Of a stretch of DNA of 32,761 nt, positions 26,336-32,761 are shown in pieces; positions within the stretch are counted from its first letter, which is position 1; each line of letters opens with the position of its first letter. Under the pieces are notes generated by a model. It saw nothing but the letters and a program-made list of their open reading frames with translations. It ran no database searches and was not told the origin of the DNA. Origin of the DNA: Pseudomonadota bacterium (GTDB lineage: Bacteria; Myxococcota_A; UBA796; CAJQPC01); assembly GCA_024228935.1 (NCBI GenBank), contig JAAESX010000196.1, positions 1-32,761 on the forward strand, in the 5' to 3' direction. The position numbers and the translations under genes are program-made.

Positions 26336-26362
26336 CACGTCCACGGTCCTGTCTTGTAGGGT
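26332..26362 (+). promoter_or_regulatory. Promoter of the Cys-rich lipoprotein operon
   Basis: A perfect TTGACA (26332-26337), overlapping the hcrB stop, is followed after 19 bp by TAGGGT (26357-26362), preceded by TTG as a weak extended -10. TAGnnT -10 boxes are plausible in GC-rich deltaproteobacterial-type genomes. The 19-bp spacer is long. Transcription would start near 26369, just before the palindrome, so the lipoprotein gene is probably controlled separately from hcrCAB. Confidence 0.5.
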
Positions 26363-26379
26363 CGGACCCGCCCAGAGCC

Positions 26380-26395
26380 CGCAGCACGTGCTGCG
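26380..26395. promoter_or_regulatory. Perfect 16-bp palindrome before the Cys-rich lipoprotein
   Basis: CGCAGCACGTGCTGCG is its own reverse complement and lies just downstream of the predicted transcription start and 2 bases before the GGAG ribosome-binding site (26398-26401). It may be a dimeric repressor's operator, for example for a metal- or redox-sensing regulator. Confidence 0.5.
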
Positions 26396-26407
26396 TAGGA
26401 GTTTGAA

Positions 26408-26875
26408 ATGACGAAGATCCCCAGCACGCTCGCCCTTGCTGCCCTCTCCGGCCTCGTCGCCGGTTCCCTTGTCGCTTGTGGCGGTGAGGAGGAGGCCCCG
26501 GCGCCCGAGGTCAAGCCCGAGCCCAAGGCCGAAAAGGAAGCGCCTGCGGAAGCCGAGCAGCCCGCCGCCATCCCCGAGCACGCCTGCAAGGGCATGAACG
26601 AGTGCAAGGGCCAGGGTGGCTGTGGCGTCGAAGGCGCCAACAGCTGTCACGGCGCCAACGACTGCAAGGGAGCCGGTGGCTGCTGCACGATGTCCGAGAA
26701 GTCCGAGTGCCCGCCGCACGACGCGCCCGCCGAGGCCGCGCCCGAGGGCGAGGGCAACCCGGAGGGCCCCACGAAGAAGGCTGACGTCGACGCCGCCGCT
26801 GGCGTGGCCGGTCCCGCAGGCACGAAGAAGCTGGACGGACCCGACAAGGCCGGCAAGGCCGGCGCGAAGAAGTAG
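26408..26875 (+). CDS. Cys-rich lipoprotein, predicted MNIO (bufferin-type) RiPP precursor
   Basis: 155 residues with GGAG six bases before the ATG. Residues 1-24 form a conventional lipoprotein signal ending LVAC (Cys24). A Glu/Pro/Ala/Lys linker (25-57) leads to a core with eight Cys (60, 66, 72, 80, 86, 92, 93, 101). Two copies of C-x-G-x-N-x-C-K-G-x-G-G-C are seen (60-72 and 80-92), spaced 20 residues apart, then CTMSEKSEC. A low-complexity Ala/Lys/Gly tail follows. The next two genes, DUF692 (MNIO) and DUF2063, are the modification machinery known from bufferins and related metal-binding RiPPs, in which Cys residues become oxazole-like groups or are otherwise oxidised. It does not resemble DUF2282 bufferins. 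A lipid-anchored modified metal-binding protein is inferred. Confidence 0.78.
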   Translation: MTKIPSTLALAALSGLVAGSLVACGGEEEAPAPEVKPEPKAEKEAPAEAEQPAAIPEHACKGMNECKGQGGCGVEGANSCHGANDCKGAGGCCTMSEKSECPPHDAPAEAAPEGEGNPEGPTKKADVDAAAGVAGPAGTKKLDGPDKAGKAGAKK

Positions 26876-26897
26876 CTCAAGCCGAGAGAGAGAAACC

Positions 26898-27752
26898 ATG
26901 GGACCCCACGCCGTCTCGAAGTTCGGTCTGCCGGACCTCGGTGTCGGCGTGGGGTTCCGTGTGCCTCACTACCGCCAGGTGATCAACGAGCTCCCGGCGA
27001 TGGACTTCTTCGAGGTCATCTCCGAGAACTTCATGGGAGACGGCGGCAGCCCCCGCTGGCACCTGGACCAGCTCAAGGCGCACTACCCGGTCATCCTCCA
27101 CGGGGTCTCCGCTTGCTTCGGCGGCCCCGAGAACGACGAGCACACCGCTCGACTCCTGGGCCTGGTCGACCACGTCGATCCGCCCTGGATCAGCGACCAT
27201 CTGTGCTGGACGGGCTCCGCCCACGCCCAGTCCCACGACCTGCTGCCGCTGCCCTACACCGGCGAGGTGGCCGACCACACAGCGCGCCGCGTCCGCCGCC
27301 TGCAGCACATGGTGGGCCGTCCCGTCGCCATCGAGAACGCCAGCTCGTATGCGACCTGGAAGGCCTCGACGATGACCGAGTGGGCGTTCCTCACGCGCGT
27401 GGTCGAGGCCGCGGACTGCGCCGTGCTGCTGGACGTGAACAACGTCTTCGTCAGCAGCGAGAACCACGGCTTCGACCCGATCGAGTACCTGGACGGGCTG
27501 CCGCTCGACCGCGTCGTCCAGATCCACCTCGCCGGTCACTCCGTCCTGCCGACCCACCGCCTGGACACCCACGACCACCCCGTGTGTCCCGAGGTCTGGG
27601 CGCTCTACGCCGAGGTCATCCGCCGTATCGGCTCGGTCAGCACCCTGATCGAGTGGGACGACCGGATCCCCAGCTTCGAGCGGCTGCAGGAAGAGGTCGA
27701 GACGGCCCGCTCGGTGCGCGACAAGGCGCTCGCGGAGCGTGCCCGTGCCTGA
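26898..27752 (+). CDS. DUF692 multinuclear non-heme iron oxidative enzyme (MNIO)
   Basis: 284 residues from the ATG at 26898, 22 bp after the precursor stop, with a GA-rich ribosome-binding region. DUF692 landmarks in order: LGVGVGFRVPHY, DFFEVISENFMGDGG, PVILHGVSACFGG, WISDHLCW, LLPLPYTGEVA, VAIENASSYA, LLDVNNVFVSS, VVQIHLAGHS and LIEWDDRIPSFERL. The His, Asp, Glu and Asn residues in these blocks are those that hold two or three iron ions in characterised MNIOs such as MbnB and the bufferin enzyme. These enzymes use O2 to oxidise Cys side chains of a peptide. The neighbouring Cys-rich lipoprotein is the obvious substrate and the DUF2063 gene the obvious partner. Confidence 0.9.
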   Translation: MGPHAVSKFGLPDLGVGVGFRVPHYRQVINELPAMDFFEVISENFMGDGGSPRWHLDQLKAHYPVILHGVSACFGGPENDEHTARLLGLVDHVDPPWISDHLCWTGSAHAQSHDLLPLPYTGEVADHTARRVRRLQHMVGRPVAIENASSYATWKASTMTEWAFLTRVVEAADCAVLLDVNNVFVSSENHGFDPIEYLDGLPLDRVVQIHLAGHSVLPTHRLDTHDHPVCPEVWALYAEVIRRIGSVSTLIEWDDRIPSFERLQEEVETARSVRDKALAERARA

Positions 27753-28476
27753 GCTCCCCAAGGACTGGCGGCAACAGGTCGTGGACATGATCCGCGGCGC
27801 CGCCCCCCTGTCTGGCGAGCTGTTCGCCGGCGGCACGGGCCTGGACCCGCTCGAGCAGATCGCGGTGTACCGCGCCCAGTACACGATCCGCCTGCCCAAG
27901 GCGCTGGCCGAGGACGCCCCCGGGCTGATGCGCCTGGCCGGTGACGCGTGGCCGGACATCGTCGAGCGCTACCTGCTCGCCCACCCGCCTAACAGCTGGT
28001 CGCTGGACCACCTGGGCCGCCACCTGGAGCGCTGGCTCACCGCCGACGGCGCGCCGACCGAGTACGTCGAGATGGCCTGCGTCGACGAGGCCGTCCAGCG
28101 CGCCTTCGTCGCGGCCGAGGGGCGCATCCCCCGCCCCGAAGACCTGGTCAGCCTGCCGCCACTGTCGCTCCAGCCCTACGTCGAGCTCGTGCGCGTGAGC
28201 CACAGCGTGCACCGCTACCGCGCCGAAGCGCTCTCGGACGAGGCGCCCGCGCCGCTCGAGCCCGGGGACTTCCACCTGGTCATCTACCGGCGCGACCGGC
28301 GGGTCCGACACATCGAGATGCCACGAGCAGCCTGGTGGATCCTGGAAGGGATGCACCTGGGGCCCGAGGCCAGCATCGAGCGGGCCGCCGCGCACGCGGA
28401 GCCGGGCGAGCTGGAAGAGAACCTGGCCGACTGGTTCCGCCTGTTCGCCGAGCGGCGTCTGCTGCAGCTGCGGTGA
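27745..28476 (+). CDS. DUF2063 partner protein of the MNIO (peptide recognition)
   Basis: About 243 residues. GTG 27745 follows GGAG (27734-27737) by 7 bases and is preferred over GTG 27739. The N-terminal third carries the DUF2063 features PLEQIAVYRAQYTIRLPKALAEDAPGLMRLAGD, followed by YLLAHPPNSWSLDHLGRHL. The C-terminal half contains a winged-helix-like part (GDFHLVIYRRDRRVRHIEMPRAAWWIL, then ENLADWFRLFAERRLLQLR). This family is the regular partner of DUF692 and presents the peptide through a RiPP-recognition type domain. It overlaps the MNIO gene by 8 bp and the DUF1643 gene by 4 bp, so all are translated together. Confidence 0.85.
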   Translation: MPELPKDWRQQVVDMIRGAAPLSGELFAGGTGLDPLEQIAVYRAQYTIRLPKALAEDAPGLMRLAGDAWPDIVERYLLAHPPNSWSLDHLGRHLERWLTADGAPTEYVEMACVDEAVQRAFVAAEGRIPRPEDLVSLPPLSLQPYVELVRVSHSVHRYRAEALSDEAPAPLEPGDFHLVIYRRDRRVRHIEMPRAAWWILEGMHLGPEASIERAAAHAEPGELEENLADWFRLFAERRLLQLR

Positions 28477-28931
28477 GGTACCTCCTGACGCGGGAGCTCG
28501 GCGCGGGCCCCACGATCTGCTTCGTGATGCTGAACCCGTCGACGGCCGACGCGACGACGAACGACCCGACGATCCGACGCACGATCGGCTTCGCACGCCG
28601 CGAAGGGGCCGGCCGCCTGCTGGTCGTGAACCTCTGGAGCCGCCGCGCGACCCGCCCGGCCGACCTGCGCCTCTTGCTCCGACCGGGGGGCGGCGCGAAG
28701 AACGATCGAGCGCTCCTCGACGCCGCCGACGCCGCCGAGCACGTGGTCGTCGCGTGGGGCGTGCACGGAGCCTGGCGTGGCCGCGATCGCACGGTCGCTC
28801 GCATGCTCGACCGGCCGCTCCTGTGCCTGGGGACCACCCGCGACGGACACCCTCGACACCCCCTCTACGTTCGGGCCGACCAGCCCCTCGTCGCCTGGGA
28901 TATGCCCCACTCATCGAAGGAGACCGGATGA
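28473..28931 (+). CDS. DUF1643 family protein
   Basis: 152 residues from a GTG overlapping the previous stop. DUF1643 features are CFVMLNPSTADATTNDPTIRR near residues 15-35, LLVVNLWSRRATRPADL, VVAWGVHG and a final GHPRHPLYV. The family is widespread and its biochemical role is unknown to me. Some members travel with phage or defence genes, but here it is embedded in the MNIO operon with a 4-bp overlap on both sides, so a function in that operon or mere co-regulation is likely. Confidence 0.82.
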   Translation: MRYLLTRELGAGPTICFVMLNPSTADATTNDPTIRRTIGFARREGAGRLLVVNLWSRRATRPADLRLLLRPGGGAKNDRALLDAADAAEHVVVAWGVHGAWRGRDRTVARMLDRPLLCLGTTRDGHPRHPLYVRADQPLVAWDMPHSSKETG

Positions 28932-29395
28932 AGGACTCGCTCATCGCCGCTCTCGGCCCCGTCCTGAGCGTCGTGAAGACCATCGACCCCTCGGATCCCG
29001 GGGCGAAGGCGAAGCTCGACGCCGCCCTGCCGCTGTCGTCCCTGTCCGAGCTCGCCGCCCTCGTCCGCAAAGGCGTCGCCGAAGGCTGGCTGGCCGAGCG
29101 CGGGGACCTGCCCGTGAAGTGGGGACGCGTCTCGAAGACCGACCACCCCGCCACGACACCGCTGTCCATCGACTGCGTCTCGATGACCGGTCCCGGCCCC
29201 GGCCACGAGCACCCCCAGGGCGAGATCGACCTGTGCTTCGCGGTCGACGGCGAGCCGACCTTCGACGGCAACGCGCCCGGCTGGACCGTCTATGCTCCCG
29301 GCTCGTGGCACGTCCCGAGCGTCTCGGGCGGCCAGATGGACATCCTGTACTTCCTGCCCGGCGGCGCCATCCGCTTCGGCCCACGCGAGGGGTGA
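28928..29395 (+). CDS. DUF4863 protein (4-hydroxylaminobenzoate lyase-like cupin)
   Basis: 155 residues from an ATG overlapping the previous stop (ATGA). The C-terminal half reads HPQGEIDLCFAVDGEPTFDGNAPGW, then VYAPGSWHVPSVSGG and ILYFLPGGAI, a beta-barrel pattern characteristic of the DUF4863 family, which includes a 4-hydroxylaminobenzoate lyase. As I recall, members also occur in box operons of other bacteria. A His and acidic residues in the barrel could bind a metal. Here it lies about 11 kb from boxB but in the same direction as the hydroxybenzoyl-CoA reductase genes, pointing to aromatic acid metabolism. The exact reaction is uncertain. Confidence 0.72.
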   Translation: MKDSLIAALGPVLSVVKTIDPSDPGAKAKLDAALPLSSLSELAALVRKGVAEGWLAERGDLPVKWGRVSKTDHPATTPLSIDCVSMTGPGPGHEHPQGEIDLCFAVDGEPTFDGNAPGWTVYAPGSWHVPSVSGGQMDILYFLPGGAIRFGPREG

Positions 29396-30072
29396 CCGCT
29401 CCCCCCTGGCTGAAGAGTGCCTGGCCGAACCTGCGCGCGGCGTTCGTCCTCTTCCACGTGGTGGCCCTCTTCCTCATGGCCATCCCCGCGCCGGGCGGCG
29501 GGATGTCGAAGAGCGCCTGGGCCGATCCCACGGTCCAGGGCGAGTTCCAGGCCTGGACCGAGCGCCTGAACGACATGGGTGCGGACATCACCGTCGAGGA
29601 GCTCGAGGACCGACTCTGGTCGCTCGCGACGGTCTACATGGAGAAGCGCAAGACGGTCCTCGACCCCATCGCGCCCTACTACCGGTACACGGGCACGACC
29701 CAGTCCTGGCGCATGTTCGTGGCGCCGCACCGCTACCCCGCTCGGCTGCACATCGAGGTCGAGGAGGGCGGGACCTGGCGCGAGGTCTACGTCATGCGCA
29801 GCGAGGAGCACGCCTGGCGCGCCGAGCAGCTGGACAACGACCGCATGCGCGCCGCCATCTTCCGCATGAGCTGGCGCCCGTACCGCCGGATCTGGGTCAC
29901 GTTCACCGAGTGGGCCGCCGACCGGGCCGCCGAGGACTTCCCCGAGGCCACGCGCATCCGGCTGCGGTTCTTCAAGTACAAGACGCAGGGTCCCAAGGAG
30001 ATCGCCGCCGGCAAGGAGCTCGACGGCAACTGGATCCAGACCGTGATGCTCGACCTCGAGCAACGCCGATGA
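29392..30072 (+). CDS. Membrane-anchored protein, partner of HTTM protein
   Basis: 226 residues from the GTG that overlaps the DUF4863 stop (GTGA); the longer frame upstream is an out-of-frame shadow. One N-terminal membrane helix (AAFVLFHVVALFLMAIPAP, about 13-31) is followed by a soluble domain with TQSWRMFVAPHRYPARLHIEVEEGGTW-type sequence and many Arg and Trp residues. No named family recognised. It overlaps the HTTM gene by 4 bp. I recall similar pairs in other deltaproteobacterial-type genomes, which would suggest a two-protein membrane complex. Confidence 0.68.
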   Translation: MTAPPWLKSAWPNLRAAFVLFHVVALFLMAIPAPGGGMSKSAWADPTVQGEFQAWTERLNDMGADITVEELEDRLWSLATVYMEKRKTVLDPIAPYYRYTGTTQSWRMFVAPHRYPARLHIEVEEGGTWREVYVMRSEEHAWRAEQLDNDRMRAAIFRMSWRPYRRIWVTFTEWAADRAAEDFPEATRIRLRFFKYKTQGPKEIAAGKELDGNWIQTVMLDLEQRR

Positions 30073-31007
30073 AGCTGTGGTCCCGCTGGGTCGGACTCCT
30101 GGGCGAGCGCGAGCCGGCGCTCGGGCTGGCCCTGTTCCGCATCGCGCTCGGGCTGTGCGCCCTCTACACCATCGGGATCGTCGTCCACGACGGCATCGTC
30201 GAGCTGATCTGGATGGACGCCGAGTACGGCGGCTACCGAAAGCTCTCCAAGGGCCCCTGGCTCGTCGAGCTGCTGGGCGGCATGTCTCCGGAGATGACCT
30301 GGGCGATGGTCATCGGCAGCCTCGTCACGGCCGCGCTGTTCACCATCGGACTCGGCGGGCGCTTCTCGGCGCTGGCGGCGCTGTGGCTCTTCATGGGGGC
30401 GTCCGACCTGAACGGGCAGTCCGGCGGCAGCTACGACGAGCTGCTCACCTGCGGAATCTTCCTCTGCGTGCTCGGACCGTCCACGGCGACGCTCTCGGTC
30501 GACTGCCGGATCCGAAGCGGGCTCTGGCACGACCCGACCGCCACCGTCCCGGCCTGGGTGCGCTGGCTCGGCATCTTCCAGGTCATCCTCGCCTACTGGT
30601 CGACCGGGATGCAGAAGCTCTCGGCCTACTGGACCCCGGTCGGCGGCTACTCGGCGCTCTTCTACATCCTCCAGCAGCCCAGCTGGCACCGGTTCGAGAT
30701 GACCTGGGTCGCCCCCTGGTACCCCCTCACCCAGGTGGTGACGGCGCTGGTCTGGGTCTGGGAGGCCTTCGCCCCCATCGTGTGGCTCTCGTACTGGTTC
30801 AAGCGCCACCCCCAGCCCGGCTGGCGCACCTGGGTCGCCAACTATCGGTGGGTCTTCTTCGGCTTCGGCGTGATGACGCACCTGGGGGTGTTCGCGCTGA
30901 TGGAGGTCGGCTCATTCACCTGGGTCACGCTCACGTTCTACCTGTGCTTCGTCCATCCGGACGAGTGGAAGCGTGCCTGGGCGTGGTGCCGCGCCCGGGT
31001 CGGTTAG
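30069..31007 (+). CDS. HTTM domain membrane protein (vitamin K-dependent carboxylase-like)
   Basis: 312 residues with about six membrane helices. The N-terminus LGLALFRIALGLCALYTIG matches the first helix of the HTTM family, and GGSYDELLTCGIFLCVLGPS, YWSTGMQKLSAYW and HRFEMTWVAPWYPLTQV follow in the expected order. The family is named after horizontally transferred transmembrane proteins related to vitamin K-dependent gamma-carboxylases. Here the soluble C-terminal domain of true carboxylases is absent. A role in modifying exported proteins or lipids is possible. It forms the last gene of the coupled series running from the MNIO operon. Confidence 0.75.
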   Translation: MKLWSRWVGLLGEREPALGLALFRIALGLCALYTIGIVVHDGIVELIWMDAEYGGYRKLSKGPWLVELLGGMSPEMTWAMVIGSLVTAALFTIGLGGRFSALAALWLFMGASDLNGQSGGSYDELLTCGIFLCVLGPSTATLSVDCRIRSGLWHDPTATVPAWVRWLGIFQVILAYWSTGMQKLSAYWTPVGGYSALFYILQQPSWHRFEMTWVAPWYPLTQVVTALVWVWEAFAPIVWLSYWFKRHPQPGWRTWVANYRWVFFGFGVMTHLGVFALMEVGSFTWVTLTFYLCFVHPDEWKRAWAWCRARVG

Positions 31008-31016
31008 TCACAGGCC

Positions 31017-31742
31017 ATGTTCCGAACCGCCCTCGTAGTCGGTGCCAGCAGCGGCATCGGCGAGCAGATCGTCCTGAAGCTGGCCGCCCGCGGCTGCAAG
31101 GTCGCCGCCATCGCCCGTCGCCAGGAGCTGCTGGATGCGCTCGTGGAGAAGTCCTCGGGCCAGGTCATCGCCCACACGCACGACGTGACCGACTACGACG
31201 CCGCCCCCGCGCTCTTCGACGAGCTGGTCAGCGAGCTCGGCGGACTCGACGTCATCATCTACTGCGCCGGCGTCATGCCGTCGGTGGACGAGGGCGAGTA
31301 CAACTTCGCCAAGGACCGCGCGATGTTGGAGGTCAACCTGGTCGGCGCCGTGTGCTGGCTGGACCTGGCCGCCGCTCACATGGAGTCCAAGCGGGCCGGC
31401 ACCATCGTCGGCATCTCGAGCGTCGCCGGGGACCGCGGTCGCCGAGGCGCTCCGGTCTACACCGCGAGCAAGGCCGGCATGAGCGCGTACCTGGAGGCGC
31501 TCCGCAATCGCTGCCATCGGTACGGCGTCCAGGTCGTGACCGTGAAGCCGGGCCCGGTGCGCACCCCCATGACCGAGGGGATGGAGCTGCCGTTCATGAT
31601 CGACGCGACCGAGGCCGCCGACGGCGTGCTGGCCCTGGCCCAGAGCGGAACGGGCGAAGGCTACGTGCCCAAGATCTGGTGGCCCATCATGAGCATCATC
31701 AAGGCCGTGCCGAGCTTCATCTTCCGGAAGACGAACGTCTGA
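31017..31742 (+). CDS. DprE2-like short-chain dehydrogenase
   Basis: 241 residues starting 9 bp after the previous stop. Classical SDR motifs: VVGASSGIG cofactor loop, YCAG, ISSVAGDRGRRGAPVYTASKAG with the catalytic Ser, Tyr and Lys, and KPGPVRTPM. The C-terminus VPSFIFRKTNV resembles the IPRSIFRK ending of mycobacterial DprE2. Together with the DprE1-like oxidase it would carry out the two-step epimerisation of decaprenylphosphoryl ribose to arabinose. The start of the next gene shares a base with this stop (TGATG), supporting the pair. Another reductase substrate remains possible. Confidence 0.78.
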   Translation: MFRTALVVGASSGIGEQIVLKLAARGCKVAAIARRQELLDALVEKSSGQVIAHTHDVTDYDAAPALFDELVSELGGLDVIIYCAGVMPSVDEGEYNFAKDRAMLEVNLVGAVCWLDLAAAHMESKRAGTIVGISSVAGDRGRRGAPVYTASKAGMSAYLEALRNRCHRYGVQVVTVKPGPVRTPMTEGMELPFMIDATEAADGVLALAQSGTGEGYVPKIWWPIMSIIKAVPSFIFRKTNV

Positions 31743-32761
31743 TGGGACTGAAGGCGGAGCTCCCGCGACGCGTCTTCGACGGCTTCGGCCTGGCCGCCGT
31801 CGGCATGTCCGTGTTCGCCCAGCCGCGCACGACCGCCGAGGTCGCCGCTCTCTTCAAGCGAGCCAGCGAAGAAGGCGTCCACGTCGCGATGCGTGGCAGC
31901 GGGCGCAGCTATGGCGACGCCGCGCTGAACACCGGCGAGCTGGTCATCGACATGCGCTCGATGGACAAGGTCCTGGCCTGGGACGGCGAGACCGGCGTCA
32001 TCGAGCTCGAGCCCGGCGTCACCATCCAGTCGCTGTGGCAGCACATCCTGGCCGACGGCTGGTGGCCTCCGGTCGTGCCCGGCACCAGCGCCCCCACGCT
32101 CGGCGGCGCCATCGCCATGAACGTGCACGGGAAGAACCAGTACAAGCTGGGCGGAATCGGGGACCACGTCCTGGAGCTCGACCTCGTGACCCCGGGCGGC
32201 GAGACCCTGACCTGCTCGCGCGAGGTGGAGTCGGAGCTGTTCCATGGCGTGATCGGCGGCTTCGGCATGCTGGGATGCATCACGCGCATCCACATGCAGA
32301 TGAAGCGCGTCTACGGCGGCCGCCTGCTCGTGCAGCAGTGGGCCGTCCCGTCCCTCCAGGGCCAGTTCGACGCCTTCGCCGAGGGCGCCCAGGACGACTA
32401 CTTCGTCAGCTGGACGGACTGCTTCGGGCTCGGCGGCTCACCCGCCGGGCGCGGCCAGATGCACCGGGCCTGCTACGTCAAGGAAGGCGAGGACCCGCTC
32501 GCCGCCGAGACGCTCGCCGTCGACAAGCAGGCGCTGCCCAAGACGATGATGGGCGTGCCGATGCCGCTCGTCCCGACCGTGCTGAAGGTCATGTACAGCA
32601 GCAACGTCGGCGTGCAGTTCACGAACCAGGTCAAGTACACGGCCTCGAAGTTCGGCAGCACCAAGCCGTTCTTGCAGGCCCACGCCGCCTTCCACTTCCT
32701 GCTCGACCAGATGCCGGGGTTCCGGAACGCGTACGACCCCGGCGGGTTCATCCAGTACCAG
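31742..32761 (+). CDS. DprE1-like FAD-linked oxidase (3' end outside window)
   Basis: 340 residues are present and the frame runs off the end of the window. The FAD-binding part has MRGSGRSYGDAALNTGELVIDM and TSAPTLGGAIAMNVHGKNQYKLGGIGDHVLELDLVTPGGE; the GGAIAxxxHGKN block is a hallmark of DprE1, decaprenylphosphoryl-beta-D-ribose 2-oxidase. The substrate region continues with GGFGMLGCITRIHMQM. The partner would be the DprE2-like SDR just upstream. The expected C-terminal part, including the Cys targeted by DprE1 inhibitors in mycobacteria, is beyond the edge. The enzyme would act at the inner membrane on a polyprenyl-linked sugar. Confidence 0.8.
   Translation, partial: MGLKAELPRRVFDGFGLAAVGMSVFAQPRTTAEVAALFKRASEEGVHVAMRGSGRSYGDAALNTGELVIDMRSMDKVLAWDGETGVIELEPGVTIQSLWQHILADGWWPPVVPGTSAPTLGGAIAMNVHGKNQYKLGGIGDHVLELDLVTPGGETLTCSREVESELFHGVIGGFGMLGCITRIHMQMKRVYGGRLLVQQWAVPSLQGQFDAFAEGAQDDYFVSWTDCFGLGGSPAGRGQMHRACYVKEGEDPLAAETLAVDKQALPKTMMGVPMPLVPTVLKVMYSSNVGVQFTNQVKYTASKFGSTKPFLQAHAAFHFLLDQMPGFRNAYDPGGFIQYQ

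Noticed and set aside
28473..28931. DUF1643 gene as part of a phage or defence island
   Set aside because: No integrase, phage or defence gene is nearby; the gene is coupled by overlaps into a metabolic-type operon.

Overview
The window is very GC-rich, almost gapless and built from tightly packed operons joined by 1-4 bp start/stop overlaps (ATGA, GTGA, TGATG), with many GTG starts. Gene content (a MopE-type Asp/Cys metal-motif lipoprotein, a CehA-type PHP hydrolase, a BoxR-type regulator with box genes, a DUF692/DUF2063 cassette, HTTM and DprE1/DprE2-like proteins) and the very short lipoprotein signal peptides suggest a myxobacterium-like (Myxococcota, former Deltaproteobacteria) chromosome, probably from a little-studied lineage. 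This placement is inferred from gene content only.

Layout. 1-750: decayed IS66-type transposase remnant, then a 56-residue basic protein with its own promoter. 769-2560 (minus): holB-tatD. 2577-6895 (plus): permuted ATP-grasp protein, GT87-like membrane glycosyltransferase, greB, RluA-family pseudouridine synthase. 6852-9667 (minus): ttcA, FolM-like pteridine reductase, a dihydroneopterin aldolase-cupin fusion, and a second SDR. 9714-12179 (plus): two small membrane proteins, a PhnA-like zinc-ribbon protein and a lipoprotein with propeller-like repeats. 12239-13525: sulfatase-fold exported enzyme lacking the formylglycine Cys/Ser. 13542-17492: divergent boxR and boxC-boxB for aerobic benzoyl-CoA breakdown, with a clear TGCA-N6-TGCA operator between them. 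17489-19001 (minus): transglutaminase-like exported protein and a zinc-ribbon membrane protein. 19043-26335 (plus): CehA-like lipoprotein, MopE-like lipoprotein, single-domain response regulator, then three subunits of a 4-hydroxybenzoyl-CoA reductase-type molybdoenzyme. 26408-31007 (plus): a Cys-rich lipoprotein, DUF692 (MNIO) enzyme, DUF2063 partner, DUF1643, DUF4863, a membrane protein and an HTTM protein. 31017-end: DprE2-like SDR and a DprE1-like oxidase cut by the window edge.

Two themes stand out. First, aromatic catabolism: the hydroxybenzoyl-CoA reductase would make benzoyl-CoA, which BoxB/BoxC epoxidise and cleave; the DUF4863 protein belongs to a family also tied to benzoate-type metabolism. 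boxA, a CoA ligase and boxD are not in the window. Second, a ribosomally made, post-translationally modified peptide system: a predicted lipoprotein carrying two copies of a Cys-x5-Cys-x5-Cys module directly upstream of an MNIO oxidase and its DUF2063 partner, with its own promoter and a perfect 16-bp palindrome before the start codon. This is the best candidate for an undescribed system here.

No tRNA, rRNA, CRISPR array or intact mobile element was seen. The only stretch near 300 bases without a convincing gene is about 330-578, after the transposase remnant.
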